Source of the DNA: Capsicum annuum
Lineage: Eukaryota > Streptophyta > Magnoliopsida > Solanales > Solanaceae
Length of the DNA: 64,000 nt
Reading direction: 5' to 3'
Assembly: GCF_002878395.1 (NCBI RefSeq)
Contig: NC_061112.1
Coordinates: 42,288,407 to 42,352,406 of the forward strand
The notes beneath the pieces were generated by a model, which was not told the origin of the DNA, searched no databases, and saw nothing but the letters and a program-made list of their open reading frames with translations. Positions 47,519 to 57,725 of the stretch are shown in pieces. Position numbers and translations under genes: made by a program. Each line of letters begins with the position of its first letter. The stretch's first letter is position 1.

Positions 47519-47614
47519 GTGTGGAGTAAAAGAAGGAGGTTTCTTGTTGATACCATCCTGCTCTTGTGTTACTCCATTATCATTGTTAATTATTTTGTTA
47601 AACCCTGTACCTTT
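47519..47614 (-). pseudogene. LINE B ORF1 fragment (first piece after copia A)
   Basis: Minus strand TKGTGFNKIINNDNGVTQEQ then DGINKKPPSFTPH is open between copia A and the foldback element. Its end meets EFFNKSKKE of the next piece across that element. Confidence 0.5.
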
Positions 47615-48348
47615 TGTTATTGCTCCATAATACGGGTACGTAGAATCTGTATAATAGAATAACAACTTCAACTCGAGTTCAAGCATGAACAAGAACACAA
47701 CGAAGTTGAACAAATACCTTCAACACAAGATCAAAATGATCTTTACAAGAGGTGCATTTTATATTTCAAAAATATAGATTAAATAGAAATTGTTAAGGCC
47801 AAGTCGTCCGAATTCACGGACTTTCCTTAAGGAATAATTCCCCTCACTGTACCCGAGGTTATGAAATCTTCCTCCTAGGATAAAATGGCCTTCAATCCGA
47901 CTATAGCAGTACCTTAAATAGGCAGATTCTTCGAACACACTAACGGTTTGTATGATCACACTTAGAGTATTTTTAAGAAAAAGAAGCTTGTAATTCTGAA
48001 AAAAATTTCTGTCTTAACCTGTGGAAGAAAGCAGGTTATTTATAGCCACAAGATGCCCATTTGAAAGATTCCATTGGTTCAATTTAGAAGTGTGTGTCTT
48101 TTCCTGAAAATACATGTCTGTTTACTCAAACCATTGCAGTAATTTTCTAAAAAAGTACACCATTTCATGAAATATTGTATCAGTTTGAAACAGTGTTGCA
48201 ACAGTTCGTGAAGCAGTGCACTGTTCACGCAAAACAGTGCAACTATTCACATAACAGTGCTACTGTTCATGCGAAACAGTCACTGTTCACGCGTTCCTGC
48301 ATGTTTTAACATTTTCATTCACACCCTTTCATTACTATGAACCCAACA
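47615..48348 (-). repeat. Copia A 3' LTR
   Basis: On the minus strand it runs TGTTGGGTTCATAG (48348) to GGAGCAATAACA (47615). It is close to the 5' LTR, with scattered substitutions. An array of ACTGTTCACG-like motifs is found at about 48195-48300. The 66-codon frame at 47759-47959 is repeated in the other LTR and is not a gene. Confidence 0.9.
48037..48045 (-). promoter_or_regulatory. TATA box in copia A 3' LTR
   Basis: CTATAAATA on the minus strand, about 300 bp into the LTR, conserved in the 5' LTR at 54236-54244. It would start transcription of whatever lies below 48000 on the minus strand. Confidence 0.55.
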
Positions 48349-48360
48349 ATCCCCCACATG
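48349..48360 (-). other. Polypurine tract of copia A
   Basis: TGTGGGGGAT on the minus strand directly precedes the 3' LTR start. It primes plus-strand DNA synthesis in this class. Copia B has ATATGGGGGAT at the same place. Confidence 0.75.
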
Positions 48361-49228
48361 AATGGGGAGTGGCTATTATTTTTGTAAAATTTTTACGGAC
48401 AAGTATGTGATCATCAAGCAAAGACTGATTGCATCTGGATAAGTGGGTTTCCCTTTGAACTTCCGTAGTGAACATGCATCAGATGCACTCAGTCAATCGG
48501 TAGATTTGATATCTTTGAACCGTTAAACTTTAATGTACACCTAGATAACACATGTCACATAACCAGCCTTTTACCGTTTATGGTTCTTACGGTTTGTTCT
48601 TTTCAGCCATGAACACATCCCGATTTTCATGAGAGCTTAGAGGATAGGCCTTTACTAACATTCTCTTTGAAGCGGCTTCCACTTCGCCTACACATAGGTG
48701 ATTTCTAAACATTCAATCCTGTAGATTAAACTATTTGGTCAAATCTGCCAAATTTAGATAATCATTAAAAGATTTTTCACCTTAAGTCTTATCCTTGTTT
48801 ACTATACATTGTCTACATCATGAGAATGGGTTGGGTAATTGAAAATGTTGAACCTGTCAGACACAACTTTGTTTGATCTCCTTGAACCTAGCTCTTGGGA
48901 TCTCTAGTCTGCTAGGTNNNNNNNNNNNNNNNNNNNNNNNNNNNNNNNNNNNNNNNNNNNNNNNNNNNNNNNNNNNNNNNNNNNNNNNNNNNNNNNNNNN
49001 NNNNNNNNNNNNNNNNNTGACCAAATAGTTTAATCTACAGGATTAAACTATTTGGTCAAATCTGCCAAATTTAGATAATCATTAAAAGATTTTTCACCTT
49101 AAGTCTTATCCTTGTTTACTATACATTGTCTACATCATGAGAATGGGTTGGGTAATTGAAAATGTTGAACCTGTCAGACACAACTTTGTTTGATCTCCTT
49201 GAACCTAGCTCTTGGGATCTCTAGTCTG
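48361..49228 (-). other. Copia A 3' untranslated region, with assembly gap
   Basis: Non-coding region between RNase H and the polypurine tract. It contains a 100-N gap (48918-49017). The 194 bp before the gap (48724-48917) are repeated after it (49041-49234), so the real region is probably about 320 bp shorter. Confidence 0.7.
48918..49017. other. Assembly gap 1 (100 N)
   Basis: Exactly 100 N. It is flanked by a 194-bp direct duplication, and the right side starts with a foldback (49018-49058). Confidence 0.98.
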
Positions 49229-50005
49229 CTAGGTAGAGTTACCGCCATGCTGACTTGTCCTAGGCCTTAAACCCATTCCCTTAGATATTCTTTCCACTCC
49301 TTCTCGAGATAGGCCTTTTGTAAGTGGATCCGACACATTATCTTTCGACTTTACATATTCTACAGTGATAATTCCACTAGAGAAAAGCTCTCTAACTGTA
49401 TTATGTCTTCGTCTTATATGACGAGATTTACCGTTATACATCATTCTCCCTGCCCTACCTATTTCTACTTGGCTATCATAGTGTATACATACTGGTGCCA
49501 CTGGCTTGGGCCAATACGGAATATCTTCCAAGAAATTTCGAATCCATTCTGCTTCTTCACCGTCTTTATCTAATGCGATAAATTCAGATTTCATTGTAGA
49601 GTGAGCGATACAAGTCTGTTTGGATGATTTCTAAGAAACTGCTCCTCCACCGATAGTAAATACATATCCACTTGTGGATTTTACTTCGTTTGATCCAATG
49701 ATCCAATTTGCATCACTATATCCTTCAAGTAACGCAGGATATTTATTATAATGCAAAGCATAATTTTGAGTGTATTTAAGATACCCTAAAACTCGTTTCA
49801 TTGCCATCCAGTGAGTTTTGTTGGGATTACTTGTGTACCGACTCAATTTACTGATAGCGCATGCTATGTCTGGTCGTGTACAGTTCATTATATACATTAA
49901 ACATCCCAATACTCTTGCGTACTCAAATTGCGAGTCACTTTCACCTTCATTCTTTCGAAGTGCAAAGCTCGTATCCAATGGAGTTTTGGCAATATCGAAT
50001 TCCAT
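49229..50005 (-). pseudogene. Copia A RNase H
   Basis: Minus-strand blocks 50005-49631 and 49594-49229 form the C-terminal part of the polyprotein: [20 protein letters not shown], then [20 protein letters not shown], then STMKSEFIALDKDGEEAEW and CIHYDSQ, and finally VSDPLTKGLSREGVERI. YSDADW-like and EF/YDSQ residues are those expected for copia RNase H. A stop separates the two blocks. The protein degrades RNA in the RNA-DNA hybrid. Confidence 0.85.
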
Positions 50006-50143
50006 ATACTAGAACTTCTCAAGTACTTTTTCGATATAATGAGATTGTGACAATGCTAACCCTTATGGAGTTCAATGGATTCTTATACCTAAGATCACGT
50101 CTGCAACTCCAAGGTCTTTCATATCGAAATTGCTCTCGAGCAT

Positions 50144-51157
50144 TCATTTTGTTGCATTTATGTCAGAAATGTCTCTACTGATGATCAACATATCATCCAT
50201 ATATAAACATACAATGACTTGGTGATTTGGAGTGTTTTTAATATAAACACATTTATCACATTCATTTATTTTGAATCCGTTTGCCAACAAGGTTTGGTCA
50301 AACTTCGTATGCCATTGTTTTGGTGCTTGCTTTAGTCCATATAGTGACTTAATAAGTTTACACTCCTTGTTTTCCTTTCCTGGAACCACAAAACCCTCAA
50401 GTTGTTCCATGTAAATTTCTTCCTCCAAATCTTCATTTAGGAATGTGGTTTTTACATCCATTTGATGAATTTGAAGATCACATACCGCCGCCAAGGCAAT
50501 TAACATTCGAATCGAGGTTATCCTTGTTACTGGTGAGTATGTATCAAAGTAATCAAGGCATTCCTTTTGTTTGAAGCCTTTTACTACAAGTCTTGCCTTG
50601 TATTTGTCAATAGTATCATCCGTCTTCATTTTCCTTTTGAAGATCCATTTAGAACCTAAAGGTTTATCTCCAGGAGGAAGGTCAACCAATTTCCATGTAT
50701 GGTTGTTTAAGATTGAATCAATCTCACTATTGACTGCCTCTTTCCAAAAGGATGAGTCTGACGAAGACATCGCTTCTTTAAATGTTTGAGGCTCATTTTC
50801 TAAGAGAAATGTTACAAAATCCGACCCAAATGAAGTTGACGTTCTTCGACGTGTACTACGTCTTAGATTTTTTTCATTATGTACATTCTCACTTGGTTCA
50901 TCTCGAGGTCGTTTAGATCCTCCTCTAGACTGTTCATGTCTAATTTTATTCGGGTAAATATTTTCAAAGAATTCAGCATTGTTTGACTCAATTACCGTAT
51001 TTCCACTAATATCCGGATGTTCGGATTTATGAACCAAAAATCGACATGCTTTACTACTTTTAGCATATCCTATGAGTACACAGTCTACCGTTTTAGGTCC
51101 TATTGGTATAGGAACTTGAACCTTCGCTAAACACCCCCACACTTTGAAATATTTCAA
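50144..51157 (-). pseudogene. Copia A reverse transcriptase
   Basis: A single open stretch of 337 codons. The N-terminal part (KYFKVWGCLAKVQVP, IGYAKSSKACRF) is the linker after integrase. Then come KWIFKRKMKTDDTIDKYKAR, QMDVKTTFLNEDLEEEIYME, SLYGLKQAPKQWH and the catalytic box LYMDDMLIIS near 50210, with both aspartates present. QMDVKTTFLN is normally (Q)MDVKTAFLNG. The domain looks close to functional, but the element as a whole is broken. Confidence 0.9.
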
Positions 51158-51193
51158 GTTAGGTTTCCTTCCTTTTCATTTTTCGTAAGGAAT

Positions 51194-51742
51194 TTATTGT
51201 GTCTTACTATGGGGAACTCTGTTGAGTATACGATTGGCCGTAAGGATAGCCTCTCCCCATAAGTTTTGCGGTAAACCAGAACTTATAAGTAATGTATTCA
51301 TCATTTCCTTCAAAGTTCGATTTTTCCTTTTCGGAATTCTATTAGATTGAGGTGAATATGGGGCTGTAGTTTGATGGATTATTCCATTCTCTACACATAT
51401 TTGTGCAAAGGGAGATTCATATTCTCCGCCTCTATCACTTCTTATCATTTTGATCTTTTTGTCTAACTGATTTTCAACTTCAGTTTTATATTGCCTAAAC
51501 GCATCTATTACTTCATCCTTACTATTTAGCAAGTAGACATAACAATATCTAGTACAATCGTCAATAAAAGTTATGAAATACTTTTTCCCACCACGAGATG
51601 GTGTTGACTTCATATCACAAATGTCAGTGTGTATTAAGTCTAAGGGATTGGAATTCCTTTCAACGAACTTATAAGGATGTTTTGCATACTTCGATTCCAC
51701 ACACGTTTGACACTTTGATTTATTGCACTTAAAGTTTGACAA
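51194..51742 (-). pseudogene. Copia A integrase core
   Basis: An open stretch of 182 codons. It contains the C-x2-C end of the zinc region (CQTCVESKYAKHPYKF), IHTDICDMKS, FITFIDDCTRYCYVYLL and IRSDRGGEYESPFAQICVEN. The third acidic residue, normally in the motif AERKNRTL, is replaced by lysine (IPKRKNRTLKEM), so the D,D-35-E triad is broken. It would otherwise insert the DNA copy into the genome. Confidence 0.88.
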
Positions 51743-51763
51743 AACTTCTAAGTTAATCAGTTT

Positions 51764-52285
51764 TCATAACGTTTTGTAATTAACATGGCCTAAACGTTCA
51801 TGCCATAAATCATAAGACTCAAGCAAATAAGACAAATTCAAACTTTTATTCATTTCAACAGTCATTACATTTATCTTATAAAGGCCCTCCGTGAGATAGC
51901 CTTTTCCTACATATATTTCTCCTTTGCTAACTACAATTTTTCCAGAAACGGTTAAACATTTGAATCCATTCTTATCTAGGAGTGAAACAGAAATTAAGTT
52001 CCTACGTAACTCCAGAACATATAGCATATTGTTCAGTGTCAAGACCTTGCCGGAAGTCATCTTTAGGCAAATTTTTCCTGTTCCCTCCACCTTATCAGTA
52101 GTGGAGTTGGCCATGTGAAGCATTTCTTCTGCTTGAGTCGAAGAAAATGACGAGAACAACTCTTTGTTTGAGCAAACATGGCGTGTGGCACTAGAATCCA
52201 TCCACCATTCGCGTGGATTCCCCACCAAGTTGCATTCCGTGAACATAGCACATAAATCATCATATTCTTTGTTGGACTCAATCAT
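51764..52285 (-). pseudogene. Copia A protease and GAG-pre-integrase domain
   Basis: The protease box reads WWMDSSATRHVC, whereas copia proteases have D-S-G-A, so the glycine is serine here. LDKNGFKCLTVSGKIVVSKG and LWHERLGHVNYKTL (the HHCC GAG-pre-integrase domain) follow. Just upstream (52366-52325) lies the zinc knuckle CFNYGKIGHKSTNC, in which the second cysteine of C-x2-C-x4-H-x4-C reads tyrosine. Confidence 0.85.
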
Positions 52286-52289
52286 GTTC

Positions 52290-53552
52290 GCTTGGTCTTT
52301 TTTCTTGCCTTTCTTCGAGGCTCGGCAATTTGTGGACTTGTGGCCAATTTTGCCATAATTGAAGCATTTCCCTTGAACTTTTTCTTGGGTTGATTACTTT
52401 CATGTTCAACTTTTTTTCTTTTCTTCGAGTTTTTTGGCCATCTTCTACAATATGTGCTCCACTCATTGTAGAATTTCCCTTTGACCTTCTTTCGGCAGCT
52501 TTATTGTCCTCTTCAATATGAAGACGGACAATAAGATCTTCAACGGTCATCTCCTTGCGCTTATGCTTTAAGTAGTTTTTGAAGTCTTTCCACAAAGGTG
52601 GTAGCTTCTCAACTATTGCTGCTACTTGGAAAGCATCATTCACAATTNNNNNNNNNNNNNNNNNNNNNNNNNNNNNNNNNNNNNNNNNNNNNNNNNNNNN
52701 NNNNNNNNNNNNNNNNNNNNNNNNNNNNNNNNNNNNNNNNNNNNNNNCAAAGGGAAATTCTACAATGAGTGGAGCACATATTGTAGAATTTCCCTTTGAC
52801 CTTCTTTCGGCAGCTTTATTGTCCTCTTCAATATGAAGACGGACAATAAGATCTTCAACGGTCATCTCCTTGCGCTTATGCTTTAAGTAGTTTTTGAAGT
52901 CTTTCCACAAAGGTGGTAGCTTCTCAACTATTGCTGCTACTTGGAAAGCATCATTCACAATTAAACCTACAAAACAGTTTATGTGAGTTTTAAGAACATT
53001 TTTAATTTGTTCAACTATGGTATTTTTCAAAAATATACCTTCTGCTAGGAGAACATGTATGATGACTTGCAACTCCTGTACTTGAGAGACAACAGATTTG
53101 CTATCAATCATTTTGAAATTCAGGAACCGTGCAACAAGGAATTTCTTAATTCCCGCATCCTCCATTTTATATTTCCGTTCAAGTGCCCTCCACAGTTTCT
53201 TTGATGTCTTGGTTCCACTAGAGACATTATAGAGGTCGTCTTGGAGACCACTCAGAATATAGTTCCTGCAAAGGAAATCTGAATGTTTCCAAGCTTCTAC
53301 AATAACGAAGCGGTCTTTGTCCGAGGTTCCCTCGGACACCTCGGGAGTGTCTTCGCTAGTGAACCGTTGTAGACATAAAGTGGTGAGGTAAAAGAACATC
53401 TTTTATTGCCACCGCTTGAAGTCAATGCCAGAAAATTTTTTGGGCTTCTCCGCCGGTGCCATCGTTGGCGTAGCATTTGTGCGACTTGATGTGGCAATAT
53501 TATTTACCCCCATAGACGTTGTCGCATCCATCATTTGACTTTCAGTTGTCAT
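52290..53552 (-). pseudogene. Copia A gag, with assembly gap
   Basis: The start MTTESQMMD at 53552 fits copia B, which starts alike. A stop (TAA at 53405-53403) breaks FKRWQ-KMFFYLTTL; copia B has glutamine codons there. Then come LCRNYILSGLQDDLYNVSSG, KKLWRALERKYKMEDAG and LPPLWKDFKNYLKHKRKEMT, typical UBN2-type copia gag. The 100-N gap lies in the middle of a duplicated segment, so the long frame through the N run is artificial. A one-base shift in an A-rich tract near 52410 separates gag from the zinc knuckle frame. Confidence 0.85.
52648..52747. other. Assembly gap 2 (100 N)
   Basis: Exactly 100 N. 52465-52647 is repeated at 52780-52962, and the right side starts with a foldback (52748-52801). 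Confidence 0.98.
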
Positions 53553-53813
53553 TTTTCCTATCACCACAAAACAGAAAAATTAGTAGTTTTCAGAATACTA
53601 TTAATAAAGTTAAATAACTTTAAACTCTTCTTCTTCTTGTTTCTAGTTAACGATGAAGTTTTTATTACTTCGAATCGTCAACCGAGTGAACCTTAACTTG
53701 TGATAAAGATTTTATGTCTTCTAATTACTAGTTAAATTCAAGCGGAGTAGAAAGCCTAAGCTTTAATCTCCAAAAACAAGCAATACAGAGTCTGTAAGAT
53801 TATTCCTTAAAAT

Positions 53814-54547
53814 TGTTATTCCTCCACAATACGGGTACGTAGAATCTGTATAATAGAATAAAAACTTCAACTCGAGTTCAAGCATGAACAAGAACACAAC
53901 GAAGTTGAACAAATACCTTCAACACAAGATCAAAATGATCTTTACAAGAGATGCATTTTATATTTCAAAAATATAGATTAAATAGAAATTGTTAAGGCCA
54001 AGTCGTCCGAATTCACGGACTTTCCTTAAGGAATAATTCCCCTCACTGTACCCGAGGTTATGGAATCTTCCTCCTAGGATAAAATGGCCTTCAATCCGAC
54101 TATAGCAGTACCTTAAATAGGCGGATTCTTCGAACACACTAACGGTTTGTATGATCACACTTAGAGTATTTTTAAGAAAAAAAAGCTCGTAATTTTGAAA
54201 AAATTTTCTGTCTTAACCTGTGGAAGAAAGCAGGTTATTTATAGCCACAAGATGCCCCTTTGAAAGGTGGCATTGGTTCAATTTAGAGGTGTGTGTCTTT
54301 TCCTGAAAATACATGTCTGTTTTCTTAAACCATTGCAGTAATTTTCTGAAACAGTACACCATTTTGTGAAACATTTCATCAGTTTGAAACAGTGTTGCAG
54401 CAGTTCGTGAAGCAGTGCACTGTTCACGTGAAATAGTGCTACTGTTCACGTAACCGTGCTACTGTTCACGCGAAACAGTCACTGTTCACGCGTTCCTGCA
54501 TGTTTTAACATTTCCATTCACACCCTTTCATTACTATGAACCCAACA
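53814..54547 (-). repeat. Copia A 5' LTR
   Basis: It has the same length as the 3' LTR and the same ends (TGTTGGG...AATAACA). The sequence following it on the minus strand (53813 downward, ATTTTAAGGAATAATC) lacks the usual TGGTATCAGAGC primer site. CTATAAATA at 54236-54244 (minus strand) is the likely promoter. Confidence 0.9.
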
Positions 54548-54552
54548 CCTTT

Positions 54553-54981
54553 TGCACAATTCATAATCTATTTTTCATTATCCTTCATGAAGATAGTGGC
54601 TCATACATTGTTAATTTCTTGGCATCTTGAATTTTCAGCCACAAAACTGTGATTTTCAACCCTTATCCAGACACCTAATTGGTCTCTTTTGGCAACTGCT
54701 TTCCATATATTTTCCTCATGAGTGACATACGATTTTTCTATATGTCCTACTATACCACAATAGTAGCAAACATACAACAGGTTTTCATAATGAAACTCCA
54801 CCCTTTTTTCTTTTATTAATTTCTCTTTAAGTAGAGGCTTGTTTATGCTCATTAAGACCTTTAAGCGTATGTATTGCCCATTCGTACTTCCGTTTTCAGG
54901 TATCGCGATATCAGAAGTTCCTCCCAAAACATGTCCTATCTTACTGCCTACTTCATACAATATCTAATGTAGCGGCATATT
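54553..54981 (-). pseudogene. LINE B ORF1: CCHC-like zinc knuckle region
   Basis: Minus strand open from 54960 to 54601: YEVGSKIGHVLGGTSDIAIP, then CYYCGIVGHIEKSYV. The motif C-x2-C-x4-H-x4-C ends in tyrosine instead of cysteine. This is the knuckle that follows DUF4283 in plant LINE ORF1. Confidence 0.75.
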
Positions 54982-55378
54982 CTAGAATTGGAGCCATATC
55001 TCACATATGTTAAAGATATGAGATTTAGCATTAAGCTCTAGTTGCCATGGATGTATGTTGAGAAGATACTTATCATAGAGCCATGACATTTCCCACAGTT
55101 GCTTCTTCAAATTATCTCTATGTTGGAAGACATATTGTAAGTTCTTTCCCAGTAGTATGATCGTAAGTCTAACAGGACTTCCCCAAACCAGATTCATTGT
55201 GTTTCTCACTCCTACCTCACCTAATTGATTTACTTGTTTTTCCGTAATTACCTTTCTAAGTAGACTGACTTCACAATATTGCATGCTTGACATAATGCTT
55301 GAAGTTCAATCTCAATGCATTCGTAATTTTGTTGGTCATGTTAGATGTTTTATATAACTGGTTGTAGTTGTTATAATG
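54982..55378 (-). pseudogene. LINE B ORF1: DUF4283 domain
   Basis: The open stretch 55293-54982 reads VWGSPVRLTIILLGKNLQYV, then LKKQLWEMSWLYDKYLLNIH and PWQLELNAKSHIFNICEIWL, a DUF4283 RNA-binding domain. It continues in another frame into the zinc knuckle block. About 85 bp of presumed leader precede it, up to the MITE at 55381. Confidence 0.75.
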
Positions 55379-55380
55379 TA

Positions 55381-55628
55381 CTCCCTCCGTTTCTAAAAGG
55401 ATGAACTACTTTGACTTGACACAAAGTTTAAGAAAATAAAGAAGACTTTTTAATCGTGTGGCCTTAAATTAAAGTTATGTCAAATGTATCAAAATGTTCT
55501 TTAATCTTGTGATCCTAAATATACCATGTGAAAAGTTGAAATTAAAATATTACCAAAAAAAGAAAAAGATCATGTTTTTTAAACAGGCGAAAAAGAAAAC
55601 TAGGTCATTCTTTTTAAAACAGAGAAAG
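55381..55628. mobile_element. Stowaway-like MITE
   Basis: It starts CTCCCTCCGTTTCTAAAAGG and ends in a decayed complement (AAACAGAGAAAG). TA at 55379-55380 and 55629-55630 fits a TA target duplication. CTCCCTCCG is the typical end of plant Stowaway elements. Confidence 0.7.
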
Positions 55629-55924
55629 TAAAAGCTTGTTGAACTTTCGTTCTTTAGGATATGAATACTAGAAACACTACTGAAATTAACTTCAACAGGA
55701 TTAAAGATGGTGGCTTAGTATTTTTGTGCAAAAGTTGATAAGTGTAGGTAGTTTACGGACAACATAGGCAGTTACCTTCAAACATGGATGTTTTTGTTCA
55801 TATCTAAACCCCCAGTTCCCCACTAAGAGGAGCAAAAGACTGAGAGAAAATAACCCTCAATTTTCACGAGGGGCCGACAAAATTATATCCCTAGAAAAAA
55901 GTTGATCTGCCTAGATTGGTACAT
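55629..55924. other. No recognisable feature
   Basis: About 300 bp with no open frame or element end that I can support. Confidence 0.5.
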
Positions 55925-56180
55925 GTAATACTTTTTTTTTTAAAATATTACTTTATTTATTTTAATTTGTGTGTTACGTTTTTTTTTATTTGATTCAAAA
56001 AGAATATTTCTTTTCTTTAATTTTAGCTTTCACATAACATGTTTAAAATCATAAAAGTAAAGAACATTTTATTTCACTCCATATATCTTTAATTTAATAC
56101 CATAAAGTTCAAAAATTTCTTTACTTTTTTAAATTTTGTGTCAAGTCTAACCACACAAATAATAAGTTGGAAACATTTGT
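55925..56180. mobile_element. Second, decayed Stowaway-like MITE
   Basis: ATTTGTGTGTTACGTTTTTT, TCACATAACATGTTTAAAAT and TTTGTGTCAAGTC follow the body of the family represented at 55381. Both termini are degenerate. Confidence 0.45.
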
Positions 56181-56514
56181 CTGGTTTCAAGTCGAACCAC
56201 ACAAATAAGTTTTAAACATTTGTCTGGTTTTAAATCATGAACAATGTTTTAAATCATTTCTTTTCTTCAAAGATTTAGTTGAAAACATTCAAATTACATG
56301 GAAAGCTTACTTTAACTTTGAAAATTGACAATCAATTGATTGCTTCAAAGATCTTGTCTTTGATTTTTCTGACAATTTTGTTCTGAGAAATGGATCTACA
56401 TAGATCTAGTCGAAGCAAAACTCCTTTCCATTTTTAGTGGTATGAAAGTGATTGTTATTGGCATGATGGAGTAGATAATGATTATGGTGGTTCTTTTTAA
56501 AGGTGAAATTTGTA
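56181..56514. other. No recognisable feature
   Basis: AT-rich sequence up to the start of the copia B LTR. A 13-base segment (TTAAACATTTGTC and a variant) is repeated at about 56170-56220. No gene seen. Confidence 0.45.
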
Positions 56515-57487
56515 TGGTTCTAGTGATGAAATATGAATGGAAAATGGAGAAAAAAAAAATGGAGAAAAAAGGAAATTGTGCTTTTACTTTATAAAGAAGA
56601 GTTTCAACCATATCAGTGGGAGAAAGGAACTTTCTTGTGTTTAAGTATAAGATCGCTACTCCATATTATTAGTGAGGTATGAAAAAGACCAGCTTGACGC
56701 TATCGTTGTAGTCATCGGTCGCTTGGCTCGGCTTCGACTTCGACTTCGAATTTAAATTTTAATTAATAAAATGATCTAGAGATTATATTTTTAATAAAAT
56801 TTATTTGAAATTTAATTGTTAACGATTATTTAATCCAAAAATCTAGTCTAAATATTTTTTTTCATTTACGGATGCAAAAAACCATATGTAGATGGGATTT
56901 GCGGGTACACATGGTCATCTGCGGATGCTAGCGCAAGATCACTTGGCATTTCATCACTCAACTTTATGTTTTGAGTGAAAGGTGGCATGAAACCGCATTT
57001 GGCCATCTGCAAAAGCAGCTGGCTCTGCAGATGGGTCCAACATTTCAAAATAGTGCAACTCTTCACGAATCATTATTTTTTTTTGTGGCAGCACCTTTTG
57101 ACTATAAATATATGATTTTTTCTCAGATTTTGAAACAAAATTTTTAAGTGAAAAACTCCTTTGTCTTATAAAAAAATTCAAGTGTGAATTGTTATCATTG
57201 AATGAGTTTATTGTTCGACAGAATTCGAGGTACCGCTATTCTGCTGAAGTGAATCATTTTATCCTAGGAGTATATGTTTCATAACGTCAAGTACTTGAGG
57301 GAAATAATCTCCTTAAAGATACACTGTGAATTCAGTGGACTGATTCTTTTAATTTTCATCTCTTTCTAAGTTTTGTTTTACTATATTTTCAAAAATAATT
57401 TGAACTTTATTCTATTCTTAATTTATTTTAAACTTATTATTGAAGTTCTTGTTCTTGAATACAAAATTTAATTAAATGAGAATAACA
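56515..57487 (+). repeat. Copia B 5' LTR
   Basis: It starts TGGTTCTAGTGATGAAATAT and ends GAGAATAACA. The matching 3' LTR starts TGGATTTTAGTGATGAAATA. A TATA box (CTATAAATATATG) lies at 57104-57116. The LTR is longer than in copia A, but the 3' half is similar (TTTATCCTAGGAG and on). Confidence 0.75.
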
Positions 57488-57725
57488 ATCTTAAGAAAAT
57501 TAACTATCTGTATTTTTTTATTTCTGGCTATTAAAACATTTTAATTTTGTGCTCTATTTGAATTTGATACTAATATGAAGACATAAAAACTTCGTCAGAA
57601 TTTAAAATTCATCCGGTCGACGATTTGAAGAACATAAAAACTTTGTCATTAACTAGAAATAAGTTGAAAAAAATTTAAGTCTTTATAGTTAGTATTCTAA
57701 AGATACTAAGTTGTTTGTCTAATAA

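Larger units (their letters stand above)
47615..54547 (-). mobile_element. Copia A: nearly complete Ty1/copia element
   Basis: Two 734-bp LTRs (47615-48348 and 53814-54547) flank gag, protease, integrase, reverse transcriptase and RNase H in Ty1/copia order on the minus strand. CCTTT is duplicated exactly at 47610-47614 and 54548-54552. Two 100-N gaps lie inside; the internal length is inflated by duplicated flanks of those gaps. The polyprotein is broken by a stop in gag, a frameshift near the zinc knuckle, and further breaks between integrase, reverse transcriptase and RNase H. Catalytic residues are lost in protease and integrase. It interrupts ORF1 of LINE B. Confidence 0.92.
38430..55378 (-). 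mobile_element. LINE B: one L1-type LINE cut into five pieces
   Basis: Reading down the minus strand gives DUF4283 (55293-54982), a CCHC-like knuckle (54960-54601), ORF1 C-terminal pieces (47614-47519, 45525-45036, 44231-44171), endonuclease (about 41310-40450) and reverse transcriptase (about 40200-38450). This is the domain order of one plant L1 element. The breaks coincide with insertions: copia A with CCTTT duplicated, a foldback hAT element, a MITE, and a solo LTR with ATTTG duplicated. Removing them leaves about 4.5 kb. That all pieces are one element is inference. The 3' end is not defined and may have been lost where the Helitron-like element begins. Confidence 0.6.

Noticed and set aside
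47759..47959. 66-codon frame present twice (also at 53958-54158), suggestive of a gene family
   Set aside because: Both copies are in the LTRs of copia A.
52278..53399. 373-codon frame through the N run
   Set aside because: It crosses an assembly gap and a duplicated segment; only the gag parts outside the gap are real.
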